A DNA stretch of 64,000 nucleotides from CAVTRI01 sp963737075 (GCA_963737075.1 CAVTRI010000001.1:1240001-1304000), one strand, 5' to 3'; counted from the stretch's first letter, positions 26,601 through 35,472 are shown. Translations and numbers: made by a program. The notes: generated by a model not told the origin, from the letters alone.

Positions 26601-29301
26601 GAGCCACCTGCTCGAGCTCGGCCTGCACCCCTCCACCACGTTGCTCGACCGGGCGCAGGCGTGGCAATTGCTGTTCGGCGTGTTCGACGAGTTCCGGTTT
26701 TCCAAGCGGAAGGTGCTGAAGCCAGGCCTGGTGGTCGCAGACGCATTACAGCTCGCCGACCGATGCGCCGACCATCTCGTGGCGATCCAGGCCGTGATGG
26801 CGCACGCGAACACCGTCGTCGACACCGGCCGGTGGGCGCGCCAGCGTGACGCCGCCTTAGGGAGGTCCGAGCTGTGCCAGGTGGTCGAGGCTTACGACCT
26901 CCGCAAGCGTCAGCACCATCTGATCGACTTCGGCGACCAGATCCGGCTCGCCGTCCAGCTGTTGGCTGACCACCCTGAAGCGGCCGGCATCATCCGTCGT
27001 CGGTACCCGATCGTGTTGCTCGACGAGTACCAGGACACCAACTACGCCCAGCGGGTGCTGCTCGAGCACCTCACCGGGCGACCCGGAGGGCGCCCGCCGG
27101 CGATCACCGCGGTCGGCGACGACATGCAGTCGATCTACGCCTTCCGGGGAGCGCACCGGCGCAACCTGACCACCTTCGAAGCGTCGTTCCCTCCGGTCAC
27201 CGATGCCCGCCTCGAGATCAACCGCCGCTCGGGGCCGGAGATCGTCACGCTGGCCAACCGCATCCAGGGCCAGGTACCGGACGCGCTCGAGAAGCAGCTG
27301 TCGGCCCTGTCCGGGGCTCCGTCCAGCACCATCGAGTGCTTCCTCGCCGCCGATGATGTCGAGGAGGCCGCCGAGCTGGCGGCCGACATCGCCGAAGCCG
27401 GCCGCCCCTGGTCGGAGTCCGCGGTGTTGTGTCGAAAGCGAAAGCTGATCCCGGCCGTCGTCGACGCTCTAGAAGGAGCGGGGGTGCCGACCGAGGTGGT
27501 GGGGACCTCGGGGCTTCTCAGCCGACCGGAGGTCGTGGACGTTGTCTGCTGGTTGGAAATCCTGGCCGACCCTGAGGCGTCGGTCCCGCTCATGCGCCTC
27601 TTGCGCTACCCGCCGGCGGCGCTCGGTTGGAGGGACCTGGCGGCCCTGGCGCGGGCCGCGAGGCAGCAGGAGACGTTCGCAGGCGTCATCGTCGCCGCCG
27701 GCGGCTCCACTGCCGAGCTGTCGGCCGACGGCCGCGCCAGGGTCGGCGAGTTGGCCGAGTTGTGGGCACCGCTGTGCGAGGCGGCCAACGTGCTGCCTGT
27801 CGACGAGCTCGTGGAAACCATCATCGAGCGCCGGGGCCTGTGGACCGCTGTTGGCGCTGCCGGCGTCGAAAACCTGCTCCGCCTGCTGCAACTGGCCAAG
27901 GACTTTGAACCCCGGGTGGGTTCGGCCGGGCTTGAGGGCTTCGTCGCCTACCTGCAATTGCTCGACGAGGCCGACGAAGACGTGGCCGAAGCCCATGCGG
28001 GGGGAGTGGACGCTGTCCAGGTGATGACCGTCCACCAGGCGAAGGGTTTGGAGTGGGACCGGGTCTGGGTGCCGGGGCTGGCGGGGTCGAGCTCCGACCG
28101 GCGGTCGGGCATCTTCCCCGACGCACGGGGCGGCGACAACCCGCTGACGCAGCAAGCGGCGCTGCCATGGGAGCTCCGGCCTGACGAACCGGGTCACCGC
28201 GACTGGCGCCAACCCGGAGTCCGGCTGGGCGACATCGAAGACGACGTCCGCCAGCGCGCCCTCGAGGAGGAGTGGCGGCTCCTGTATGTCGCATGCACGC
28301 GGGCCCGCCGCCGGCTGGTCTGCTCAGCCGCCCACTGGTATCCGGGCCCAGCCACTCCACAGGGACCGTCGGTCTTCTACGAGTTTGTGGCCGGGCAGCG
28401 TGACCTCGTAGGGGAGCGCTTCCGCCATCCGCCGGCGGTCCAGGATCCCCGCGAGGCGGCAATGGCCCGCCTGGCAGCGCGGGCTGCCCTCGCCGAGGCG
28501 GAAGCGGAGTCTTCATTCGGCTTGGCGGAGGGGGAGGGTGCCTCGCCGACGCCGCTGTTCGCCGCGCTCCCAGGCCGGGGACCCGGTGCCGCCACCTTTC
28601 CGAGCGTTTCCAGCGCGGTGTCGGTGACGTCGCTGGTCAGCTACGCACGGTGTCCCCGCCAGTTCTACTGGCTGACGGTTCGCCCGCTGCCGCGCCGGGG
28701 GAGTGTCGCCGCCGATCTGGGCACCCGCGTTCACCGCTGGATCCAACGTCGAGGGCAGCCGCAGCTGGCCCTGGACGTCCTCGACGAGCTGCCTCCCTTG
28801 GCCGGGGCGGGGCCGTCAGGCCAGGAGGAGGGGCTGCACGCTGCCTTTCTTGCGAGCCCCTACGGTCAGCTGGCACCCGTGCGGGTGGAGGCGCCGTTCG
28901 TGCTCGTGGCCGGGGGACAGATCGTGCGCGGCCGGATCGACGCCGCGTACGAGCGCGACGGCCGTTTGGAGCTGGTGGATTTCAAGACGGGACAGCGGCC
29001 GACCCTCGGCGATCCCGGCGGCCACGTCCAGCTCGACCTGTACGCGTTGGCGGCGGTCGACTCGTGGGCTGCCGATCCGGCCCGGCTGCGGACGACGTTC
29101 TGTTACCTGAGGCCGGACGGCTCGTGGGAGGTGGACGTCGACGACTGGGACCGCGAGCGGATCGACGCCGTGCGAGTCGCGCTCGAGCAGGCGGTGGCGG
29201 CGGTGAGCGCGGGAAGGTTTGACACGACGCCCGGCGCGTGGTGCGCGCGCTGCGACTGGCAGGAGGTCTGCCCCGCGGGCCAGGAGTGGGTGTTGAAATG
29301 A
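23650..29301 (+). CDS. Fused AdnA-AdnB-type helicase-nuclease (UvrD family with two PD-(D/E)XK domains)
   Basis: One 1,883-codon frame. Residues 1-620 look like a degenerate UvrD motor: Walker A-like GSAGSGRT at 38 has Arg for Lys and the Walker B site reads VLVDDADLQ. A RecB-type nuclease follows, with a motif I His (GSMVHAVLAEF), DYKTG at 761-765 and Cys 628, 849, 852, 858. A complete UvrD motor starts near 895: Walker A AGAGTGKT (Lys 921), VLLDEYQDTN near 1124, VGDDMQSIYAFRG and VMTVHQAKGLEWDRVW. It ends in a second nuclease with DFKTG at 1777-1781 and Cys 1668, 1865, 1868, 1874. Both Cys sets end CX2CX5C, the 4Fe-4S pattern. Mycobacterial AdnAB resects double-strand breaks and has these parts as two genes. 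Start GTG 23650 or 23695. No ribosome site was seen at the junction. Confidence 0.85.
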   Translation: MQTGSAVTGVGSVAGVSGERVLGERAASVEPAPWTAVGSAGSGRTRLLVDRAVALAASGAPDVTVVCASPAAAGQFRQRLMARAAPGVEVVTSAELALRLARLGDPRLRLAPGWARSATVARLLADDGPSSWPVLRRWCERSAFASVIGSALAFRGQLAATEDELLACAERAGSRDRWREVLAFGRRVDEDLARRGLLDPAAVFERASRVLASTVVRSALTVLVDDADLQAPAVGALFNRLPLDGAAGRGDRGPPWWRERIAAGSGRLLEVRPPAPEGPDRLLVTCGHQAVEGETVVAALRSARAEGIPWADMAVAVTSGDMAAGVAAALDRHGLPCAPHLGPPDREPVAGAALELVAWAGSGEGGRLPSGPASLLGLDTAAANRLRSAVSEALGCDPDRADPVHVADALWRFGFSVLADRAAPGRAAPWNDRALDVAVALLSGMRQRAGADSGWMMGEERAWLARDLDGSGGPLRSVRPAPAGVMLIRVDDLGGARWSVVVLAGAVEGRLPRRTPASSLLPLDLPDRHPVAERARFDAAVDAARQRVVAVAATGPGVLVSRYVAGWARAEPARVAPIGSSKAQEKLRKNHLQAPQLSIRHRTPGAVPVFPLRRLVLSASQLATYENCPQRYAYQYPLGIRTRPGVWADVGSMVHAVLAEFHRGGDRSWLALERCLQNQWTDGIAPFAPQREEIRRDTTDLLRRWWDREWAPVTSGDDSDRRPAPDIVAVEHPFSIDIGEHTVVGRIDRVDRVEGGLAVIDYKTGARLPPAGDVVDDLQLALYHLAVTRDPELAALGPPVALRLRYLRAGVDFDQPIGADHAASTEARVLAVAERILAEAFDPSPLGDCDTCPFQRLCALHPPGRPVGPDPQMRPPEHPGVVVAHRRPKARTEVTLTDEQRVAVDHPRAPLRIVAGAGTGKTTVMASRVGALVERGLADGERILALTFTNKAVAELAGRVRDLVGPDAPVTVSTYHGFSGGLVASHLLELGLHPSTTLLDRAQAWQLLFGVFDEFRFSKRKVLKPGLVVADALQLADRCADHLVAIQAVMAHANTVVDTGRWARQRDAALGRSELCQVVEAYDLRKRQHHLIDFGDQIRLAVQLLADHPEAAGIIRRRYPIVLLDEYQDTNYAQRVLLEHLTGRPGGRPPAITAVGDDMQSIYAFRGAHRRNLTTFEASFPPVTDARLEINRRSGPEIVTLANRIQGQVPDALEKQLSALSGAPSSTIECFLAADDVEEAAELAADIAEAGRPWSESAVLCRKRKLIPAVVDALEGAGVPTEVVGTSGLLSRPEVVDVVCWLEILADPEASVPLMRLLRYPPAALGWRDLAALARAARQQETFAGVIVAAGGSTAELSADGRARVGELAELWAPLCEAANVLPVDELVETIIERRGLWTAVGAAGVENLLRLLQLAKDFEPRVGSAGLEGFVAYLQLLDEADEDVAEAHAGGVDAVQVMTVHQAKGLEWDRVWVPGLAGSSSDRRSGIFPDARGGDNPLTQQAALPWELRPDEPGHRDWRQPGVRLGDIEDDVRQRALEEEWRLLYVACTRARRRLVCSAAHWYPGPATPQGPSVFYEFVAGQRDLVGERFRHPPAVQDPREAAMARLAARAALAEAEAESSFGLAEGEGASPTPLFAALPGRGPGAATFPSVSSAVSVTSLVSYARCPRQFYWLTVRPLPRRGSVAADLGTRVHRWIQRRGQPQLALDVLDELPPLAGAGPSGQEEGLHAAFLASPYGQLAPVRVEAPFVLVAGGQIVRGRIDAAYERDGRLELVDFKTGQRPTLGDPGGHVQLDLYALAAVDSWAADPARLRTTFCYLRPDGSWEVDVDDWDRERIDAVRVALEQAVAAVSAGRFDTTPGAWCARCDWQEVCPAGQEWVLK

Positions 29302-29321
29302 CCGCCGCCGGTACGGCCGGG

Positions 29322-30710
29322 CTAACGAGCCATCGGCGGCGGCAGGTACCCTCCGAGCAGCTGCTCCAGGTGGCGGGCGACAAAGAGTGGTGTGCGGTCC
29401 TCGAGGTAGGGGCCGACGACCTGGACGCCGACAGGCAGGCCGGCCGCGGTCCTCCCGACAGGGACAACACAGGACGGCAGGTAGCTGACGCCCACCAGTC
29501 CTGTCCAGGCCAGCGTCTCGATATGCGTGCGCTTCGTCCCGTTGATCTCCACGATCCGCCGGGTGAGGTCGTCCTCGTGGTCGTGTGCGAACGCCGCCAT
29601 CGGCATGACCGGGCAGAGCAGGACGTCGTGGTCCCGGAACCAATCCGCCCACCCCGTCCGCATTCGGGCGCGGGCCTCGTTTCGTTCCAACCAGTGACGG
29701 TGCGTCCCGGACATGGCGTCTCCTGCTTCGGGATCCGCGCTCGGTGACACCGCCGCCCCCACCAGGTCGAAGAAGACCGCGGCGGCGTCGGCGAGCGGGA
29801 TCGCCGGCCGGCTGTCGTTCACCGTGGCACCGGCACCGGCGAGCGCAGCGGCCGCTTCTTGCAGCCAACCGACGATCTCGCCCTCGACGGAGGCGATCGG
29901 GTCGTCAAACCACGTCCCGATCCGGAACCCGGATAGCTCCTGATGCCGGGGCGCCGGCACCTCGACCCGCCACGCCACCGCGCGGTCCTCGTCGGGTCCG
30001 ACGAGCACGTCCATAAGCAGCTCCAGATCCCGGACACTGCGCGCGATAGGGCCGAACACGTTGATGTCGGCGTCGGTCAGGCCGCCACCCACGTGGTCCA
30101 GGTAGCCACGCTGGGACACGAGCCCCCAGCTGGGTTTGTGACCGCAGACCCCACACCAGTTGGACGGGATGCGGACCGAGCCGCCGATGTCGGTGCCCAG
30201 TTCGAAGCTCGTCAGACCGCAGGCGACCGAAGCCGCCGCTCCGCCCGACGATCCCCCGGGTGTGCGGGCAACGTCCCAGGGGTTGTTGGTCGTCCCGAAG
30301 ATGTCGTTGAACGTCTGGATGTCGCCCGACCACCGGGGAGCGTTCGTCTTGCCGAACACGAGCGCGCCGGCGGCCTTGAGCCGGGCTACCGACGGTGCGT
30401 CGGCGGCCGGGACGTGGTTCATCAGCTCCCGGGCGCCGCCCGTTGACCGCAAGCCGGCCGTCTCGATCGCGTCCTTGATCGTGACCGGCAGACCGTGGAG
30501 CGGACCCAACCATTCCCCGCGCGCGGCCGCCTCGTCGGCATGGGCTGCCGCGTCGCGGGCTCGATCGACGTCGAGGGTGACGACGGCATTGATGGCCGGG
30601 TTGAGCGCCTCGACCCGGCCGAGGAGCAGGTCGAGCAGCTCCCTGGAGGACAGGGTCCGGGCACGGAGGGCGGCGGCGAGCGCGGTGGCGTCCTGCAAAA
30701 CGCTTTCCAT
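29322..30710 (-). CDS. Amidase signature family hydrolase
   Basis: 462 residues with the Ser-cisSer-Lys triad: Lys in LPVTIKDAIETAGL near residue 74, cis-Ser in PGGSSGGAAASV and nucleophile Ser in GTDIGGSVRIPS near residue 173. The family hydrolyses amides, including GatA, but the absence of gatC/gatB neighbours and the divergent C-terminus favour a catabolic amidase. ATG 30710 begins MESVLQDATALAAAL; the open frame continues upstream into the MITE-like copy at 30721, so that extension is not native. In copy 2 the element places a GGAGGAGG tract 16 nt before this ATG. Confidence 0.88.
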   Translation of the reverse strand: MESVLQDATALAAALRARTLSSRELLDLLLGRVEALNPAINAVVTLDVDRARDAAAHADEAAARGEWLGPLHGLPVTIKDAIETAGLRSTGGARELMNHVPAADAPSVARLKAAGALVFGKTNAPRWSGDIQTFNDIFGTTNNPWDVARTPGGSSGGAAASVACGLTSFELGTDIGGSVRIPSNWCGVCGHKPSWGLVSQRGYLDHVGGGLTDADINVFGPIARSVRDLELLMDVLVGPDEDRAVAWRVEVPAPRHQELSGFRIGTWFDDPIASVEGEIVGWLQEAAAALAGAGATVNDSRPAIPLADAAAVFFDLVGAAVSPSADPEAGDAMSGTHRHWLERNEARARMRTGWADWFRDHDVLLCPVMPMAAFAHDHEDDLTRRIVEINGTKRTHIETLAWTGLVGVSYLPSCVVPVGRTAAGLPVGVQVVGPYLEDRTPLFVARHLEQLLGGYLPPPMAR

Positions 30711-30720
30711 GTCGACGAAC

Positions 30721-30831
30721 CTAGTGCCTCCTCCGGAAAGGTTGGCCTGCTTGTCGCTTCGCAATCTCGCCTCTCACCGTTGCCTTCTTGAATACCGAGA
30801 AGCAGGCCAACCTTTTCTGCTTGAGCACTAG
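30721..30831. mobile_element. MITE-like 111-bp element, copy 2
   Basis: Same orientation as copy 1, with the same CTAG ends and 111-bp length. It lies between the divergent amidase and enoyl-CoA hydratase starts, 11 bp from the amidase ATG. A base change (CCTCCTCC for CCCCTCC) makes the outer arm read GGAGGAGG on the minus strand. Centre differs from copy 1 at several positions. Confidence 0.9.
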
Positions 30832-30910
30832 TGGCGGCGCGTTTGGCCCGTCGCGGTCCCCGGCCGCCTCGGCCTACCATGTGCCGGCCGTCTCCAAGGA
30901 GGTCGCGGCC

Positions 30911-31759
30911 ATGCCAGACGATGTGTCCGAACGCGTCACGGTCCAGATCCGCGACGGAGTCGCTGACGTCCGCCTCAACCGGCCAGAAAAGATCAACGCC
31001 CTAGACCCGGCGATGTTCGCCGCCCTGGGTGCGGCTGGGGACCGGCTGGCCGACGATCCGACGGTGCGGGCGGTCGTGTTGTCGGGCGAGGGTCGCGGGT
31101 TCTGCGCCGGGCTGGACTTCTCGTCATTTCAGGCCATGGCAGGCGAGGACCGGCCGACGATCGCCGACGTCGCTGGAGAAGCGAACCCCGGGAGGCGGCC
31201 GGGACTCGGCAACCGCGGCCAGCACGCGGTGTGGGTGTGGGCGGAGCTGCCGGTGCCGGTGATCGCGGCTGTACACGGCGTGGCGCTGGGGGGAGGGTTG
31301 CAGATCGCGCTCGGAGCTGACCTGCGGATCGTGGCGCCGGACGCCCGGCTCTCGGTCCTCGAGATCCGCTGGGGGCTGACACCCGACATGACCGGTACCT
31401 ATGTGCTGCCCCGGCTGGTCGGACCGGACGTGGCCAAGGAGCTGACCTGGACCGGCAGGATGGTGGAGGGGGAGGAAGCGGTCCGGTTGGGGCTGGCGAC
31501 CCGCGTCGCCGATGAGCCCCGCAAGGAGGCCCTGGCGCTCGCGGCGACCATCGCCGAAGCCAATCCGCACGCCGTCCGGTCCGCCAAGGCGCTGCTCGGC
31601 GCGTCGCTCGAACGGGGAGCGGCGGAGCAGTTCGCGGCCGAGGAGCAGGCGATCGGCGCGCTCATCGGCACTCCCAACCAGGCAGAGGCGGTCCGGGCCT
31701 ACTTCGAGAAGCGCCCGCCCGTGTATGCCGACCCCGAGCGACCCGTAACCAAGCTGTGA
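30911..31759 (+). CDS. Enoyl-CoA hydratase/isomerase family protein
   Basis: 282-residue crotonase. GRGFCAGLDFSSFQA near residue 61 and HGVALGGGLQIALGADLRI near residue 122 build the oxyanion hole; EIRWGLTPDMTGTYVLPRLVG follows, where Asp replaces the usual second Glu. AAGGAGG lies 8 bp before the ATG at 30911, which settles the start against the earlier in-frame ATG at 30788 inside the MITE-like element. Likely acyl-CoA catabolism; substrate unknown. Confidence 0.9.
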   Translation: MPDDVSERVTVQIRDGVADVRLNRPEKINALDPAMFAALGAAGDRLADDPTVRAVVLSGEGRGFCAGLDFSSFQAMAGEDRPTIADVAGEANPGRRPGLGNRGQHAVWVWAELPVPVIAAVHGVALGGGLQIALGADLRIVAPDARLSVLEIRWGLTPDMTGTYVLPRLVGPDVAKELTWTGRMVEGEEAVRLGLATRVADEPRKEALALAATIAEANPHAVRSAKALLGASLERGAAEQFAAEEQAIGALIGTPNQAEAVRAYFEKRPPVYADPERPVTKL

Positions 31760-31805
31760 CACATGGCTGGGAACATTCGGACCCGGCTTCTACGCTGTAC
31801 CTGTT

Positions 31806-32081
31806 GTGACCGACGCTCCCGATATCGAAGCCGCCGAGACCCTGTCGATCGACGCCGAGCGCATCGACGACCTGGTCGCGTCATGGAAGGCCGAGCTTGA
31901 CGGGCAGGTGTCCGTCCCGGCCACTGCCGTCCAGGACCGCCTGCTCGACCTTTGGGGCCACCTCCCTGAGAGCGACGCCCGGGGACACGTCGAACGCTGG
32001 CTGACCGAGACGCTCGTCCGACAGTTGTACACGGTGTCCGACATCGACGCCCGCCTGGACGAGGTGCTGTCGACCAACTGA
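31806..32081 (+). CDS. Small acidic protein of unknown function
   Basis: 91 residues, strongly acidic, helical by appearance (IDAERIDDLVASWKAELD, VERWLTETLVRQLYTVSDID), no membrane segment, no Cys. GTG start at 31806, 46 bp after the hydratase stop. I do not recognise the family. It ends 10 bp from the convergent DUF1501 gene. Codon use matches its neighbours, so it is likely expressed. Confidence 0.55.
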   Translation: MTDAPDIEAAETLSIDAERIDDLVASWKAELDGQVSVPATAVQDRLLDLWGHLPESDARGHVERWLTETLVRQLYTVSDIDARLDEVLSTN

Positions 32082-32091
32082 GCCGAGGGGT

Positions 32092-33324
32092 TCACAGCAG
32101 GTCGATCGTCGGGTAGCGCCCACCGAGGATGCGCGAGGGATCCGCACCCACCACGCCCTCCAGCAAGGTGGTGTACACCGAACGGAAGTCGACGTTGAAC
32201 ACCAGGTTCCCGTTCGCGTCGAGCGTTCGCAGCGACGGCTGATCGCCGTAGAAACGACCGCCCTTGACGCGAGGGCCCGCCACGAACAGCGGGGCGGCGG
32301 TGCCGTGATCCGTTCCACCGCTCGCGTTCTGCGCCGGCCGGCGGCCGAATTCCGAGTAGGTGGCGAGGACGGTGCCAGACGCGTGCGGTGAAGACTTCAG
32401 CGCCGCGAAGAAGCTCGTCACCCCGGCGTCCAGCTCGGCGAGCAGCCGCTCGTGCGCGGCCTTCTCGTCGGCGTGGGTGTCGTAGTTGGCCGTGCTCACC
32501 TGGTACACGCGTGTTGGGGCTCCGCTGGTAATGAGCCTGGCGACCAACGCCAGCTGCGCCGAGAGGTCATGGGCGGCGGTGGCCGACGCGCTGCGGGAAG
32601 GATGCATTCGGTCCAAGTCCTGGCGGATCGCGAGGAGGTCAGCGCCCGAGGAGGCGACGGCAGCCGCCAAGCCCGAGCGGTCCGGCGCAGGCCCGACGAG
32701 CGATGCCAGCGCGGTCTGGAAGGCGGGGTCGCCGCCGATTGTCACCGTGTCCGCGGTGAGCGCGCTCGCCGCGCGAACGGCACCCCGGAGGGCGGGCGGC
32801 AGGGTGGCGCCGACGCTGATGGCCTGCATCGGGTCGGCGCCCGCACCGTCGAGCCAGCGCCCCAACCAACCGGTGCCGTCGCCGTCGGGCGGGTTGGCGG
32901 TCTGCCAAATGTCCATGGATTGGAAGTGGCTCAGGCTGGGCTCGGGATAGCCGACGCCGAGCACGACGGCGAGCTGCTTGGCGTCCCACAGCCCCTTGAG
33001 CCCCTTGAGCTGGCCGTTGAGCGCGAGGCCGTCAGCCAGTGGCAGCACCTCGTGGGGCTGGTAGCCGAGCGTCGGGCGGGCGGCAATGTAGGCGGGGTCG
33101 TCGACGGGGACCACGGTGTTGAGCCCGTCGTTGCCGCCGTACAGCGTGACCAGGACCAGTGGTTCCTCGGCGGAGGCGGCTCGGGCCGGAGCCGAGGCCC
33201 ACGGCTGCGTCACGAAGCCGGTGGCGGCGATGCCCGCGCCCACGGTGGCGCCGGCACCGATCAGAAAGTGCCTGCGTCCGAAGCGCCGAGGCGGCCTGAA
33301 CAGGAGGTCGTCAGTTGAGGACAT
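32092..33324 (-). CDS. DUF1501 protein with Tat signal
   Basis: 410 residues. The N-terminus has a twin-arginine signal (GRRHFLIGAGATVGAG) followed by the DUF1501 core: LVLVTLYGGNDGLNTVVP near residue 56, SHFQSMDIWQTA, and YDTHADEKAAHERLLAELD, then GTDHGTAAPLFVAG. DUF1501 proteins are sulfatase/alkaline-phosphatase-like folds exported by Tat and nearly always paired with DUF1800. The start overlaps the DUF1800 stop by 14 bp. No substrate is known. Confidence 0.9.
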   Translation of the reverse strand: MSSTDDLLFRPPRRFGRRHFLIGAGATVGAGIAATGFVTQPWASAPARAASAEEPLVLVTLYGGNDGLNTVVPVDDPAYIAARPTLGYQPHEVLPLADGLALNGQLKGLKGLWDAKQLAVVLGVGYPEPSLSHFQSMDIWQTANPPDGDGTGWLGRWLDGAGADPMQAISVGATLPPALRGAVRAASALTADTVTIGGDPAFQTALASLVGPAPDRSGLAAAVASSGADLLAIRQDLDRMHPSRSASATAAHDLSAQLALVARLITSGAPTRVYQVSTANYDTHADEKAAHERLLAELDAGVTSFFAALKSSPHASGTVLATYSEFGRRPAQNASGGTDHGTAAPLFVAGPRVKGGRFYGDQPSLRTLDANGNLVFNVDFRSVYTTLLEGVVGADPSRILGGRYPTIDLL

Positions 33325-34618
33325 ATTCGGGTGCCGTGAGCGCGAGGGTGACCAGGTCAGGGGGACGGGCTGCCACGTGGTTGAGGGCGGAAGCGGTCGT
33401 GCGCCCCCAACCGTCAATGCTCAGCAGGGCGGCGACGGCCGCCGTCCCCTGCGAAGCCGGCTGGGCGGCCACGCCGCTGAGGTCGGCTCGGGTGGCGAGG
33501 ACCCGGGCGGCGCGCAGCCGGGCGAGGGCGGTGGCGGAGTCGAGCCAGTAGGCGTTCTGCGGCCAACCGCCGACGTTCGGTGGGTTGAAGGGAATCTGAC
33601 CGAGGGTGGCAGCGAGGGGCACCAGGTTGCCGCCCTCGGCGTCCAAACCGAGGGCGCGAGCGGCGCCGACCAGCCACTCGATCGGCTGCTTGACGAGCCC
33701 GGTTCGCGATGCCGGCGAGCGGAACTCCGGGTGCAGGAAGATCGCTCGCAGCAAGGTGGTGAGGGGAACGTCGGGGCCGTACGCCGGCAGCAGGCCATCC
33801 ACGATGGGATCAGAGGGGGCCACGGGGTAGGCCAGGTGGCTCCATAGCTTGGCGATCACGAAACGTTGGGATGCTGGCTGGTGGACGACGATGTCGATGA
33901 TCTGCTCGCCGCCGAAGTCACCCGTGTGACCCAGAAACGTCTTCATCCCGTTGTCGTGCTGCCGGGTTTGTAGATGGAACTGCCAGGTGACCGGGGCTGA
34001 CGCCCAGCCGGTGAAACCGCGAGCCGCCTGTGCGACGTCCTCCTGGCTGTAGTTGCCGACCCCGAGGGTGAAGAGCTCCATCAACTCACGCGAGAAATTC
34101 TCGTTGGGGTGAGCGACCTTGTCGGTGTCGGTGTCGAGCCACCGCATCATCGCCGCGTCCTTTGCGACCGCCTGAGTGAGGGCTTCGAAGCTGCCCGCGC
34201 CGGCCGTGCGAAACAGCTGGTTCTGTCGGTACATGAGCAGCGGGTACCGCACCTTCGGGATCCCGGTCGCGAAGTGGCCGTGCCACAGGAGGGCGAGCTT
34301 CTCGCGAAGCGGTGTGGCTGTCGTGATCATGCGGTCCAACCACCAGGTCTGCAGAGCGAGCAACTCGCTGTGCAGCTGTGCTTGCTGGGCTTTGCGGGCC
34401 GCGGACTCGGGAGCCGCCTGCGATCGAGGCTGGGGGGCGGTCAGTGACGGAAGCGGTACGGCGTCGCCGGCCGGGTCGGGCATGTCGCCGGTGCCGGCCA
34501 CCAGGGCGTCGACCGCCGCTTCGTAGCCGCCAGCGGCAAGCGCGTCGAGCTCAGCCGGGCGGGCGCCGAACCCGGCCCTCCGGTACAACAAGGCGAGATC
34601 GTTTCGTAGCTGGTCCAC
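33311..34618 (-). CDS. DUF1800 family protein
   Basis: 435 residues, mostly helical. Family marks: LLYRRAGFGARPAELDAL at the N-terminus, REKLALLWHGHFATG near residue 108, PNENFSRELMELFTLGVGNYSQEDV near residue 174 and FNPPNVGGWPQNAYWLDS. First of a two-gene operon with the DUF1501 gene downstream; the pair is widespread in soil bacteria and unassigned. GTG 34618 is chosen because upstream codons read Arg/Ser-rich antisense. No clear signal peptide. Confidence 0.88.
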   Translation of the reverse strand: MDQLRNDLALLYRRAGFGARPAELDALAAGGYEAAVDALVAGTGDMPDPAGDAVPLPSLTAPQPRSQAAPESAARKAQQAQLHSELLALQTWWLDRMITTATPLREKLALLWHGHFATGIPKVRYPLLMYRQNQLFRTAGAGSFEALTQAVAKDAAMMRWLDTDTDKVAHPNENFSRELMELFTLGVGNYSQEDVAQAARGFTGWASAPVTWQFHLQTRQHDNGMKTFLGHTGDFGGEQIIDIVVHQPASQRFVIAKLWSHLAYPVAPSDPIVDGLLPAYGPDVPLTTLLRAIFLHPEFRSPASRTGLVKQPIEWLVGAARALGLDAEGGNLVPLAATLGQIPFNPPNVGGWPQNAYWLDSATALARLRAARVLATRADLSGVAAQPASQGTAAVAALLSIDGWGRTTASALNHVAARPPDLVTLALTAPEYVLN

Positions 34619-34777
34619 CGCCGCCGAGTGTGCGCGCCGAGATGTGATGGAACCGTGATGCCGCCGTGAGGATCGCTGCGCTTTTGGTGGGTCTGCGCCC
34701 CACACCCATCGCTGCCAGGCGGGCTGGCGCCCGCGCTGTCAGCCTGCGACGCTCCGCCTCGCAGTACGGTGAGGCCG

Positions 34778-35464
34778 ATGCCTGACAATCCGCGCCAGAA
34801 CGTCACGTTTCCGAGCAACGGCCATGAGGCCCACGGCTACTTGGCCACTCCCTCTTCTCCGGGACCGGGGGTGATCGTCATACAGGAATGGTGGGGTCTC
34901 ACTTCCCATATCGCCGACATCACCGACCGGTTGGCCGCTGAGGGGTTCGTGGCCCTGGCGCCGGACCTGTACGGCGGGACCGTCGCCCACGATGCCGATG
35001 AGGCGGGGCGACTGATGCAGCAGCTGCCGGTCGAGCAGGCGACCCGCGATCTGAGCGGAGCGATCGACCATCTTTTGGGTCGGGACGACGTGACCGGTGA
35101 CCGCGTCGGCGCCATCGGTTTCTGCATGGGCGGCGGGTTCGTGCTCACCCTCGCGCTGCAGCGCGCGGACCAGGTGGGTGCCGCGGTGGCGTTCTATCCC
35201 GTGGGCCACAACCCGTCCGATTTCAGCGGCCTCAAGGCCGCGGTGCAGGTCCACTTCGGCGCCGACGACGCCTTCTTCCCGTCCGACCAGGCTGACGCGC
35301 TGGCGGGTGCGATCGGCGCCGCGGGGACGGCGACCGATATCCACACCTACCCCGCCGGGCACGCTTTCCTCAACCACGAGAACCTCCTCGGCACCTATGA
35401 CGCCGGGCACGCCAAGCTGGCGTTCGATCGCGCCGTCCAGTTCCTCCGCCGTCATCTGAGCTGA
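34778..35464 (+). CDS. Dienelactone hydrolase family protein
   Basis: 228-residue alpha/beta hydrolase. Cys nucleophile in IGFCMGGGFVL near residue 113, Asp in HFGADDAFFP near residue 167, His in PAGHAFLNH near residue 196: the Cys-Asp-His triad of dienelactone hydrolases, which open lactones in chlorocatechol degradation. Many family members have other ester substrates. VIQEWWGLTSHIADI near residue 35 is a family mark. ATG 34778 preferred over GTG 34769. Confidence 0.9.
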   Translation: MPDNPRQNVTFPSNGHEAHGYLATPSSPGPGVIVIQEWWGLTSHIADITDRLAAEGFVALAPDLYGGTVAHDADEAGRLMQQLPVEQATRDLSGAIDHLLGRDDVTGDRVGAIGFCMGGGFVLTLALQRADQVGAAVAFYPVGHNPSDFSGLKAAVQVHFGADDAFFPSDQADALAGAIGAAGTATDIHTYPAGHAFLNHENLLGTYDAGHAKLAFDRAVQFLRRHLS

Positions 35465-35472
35465 GCGCGGCG

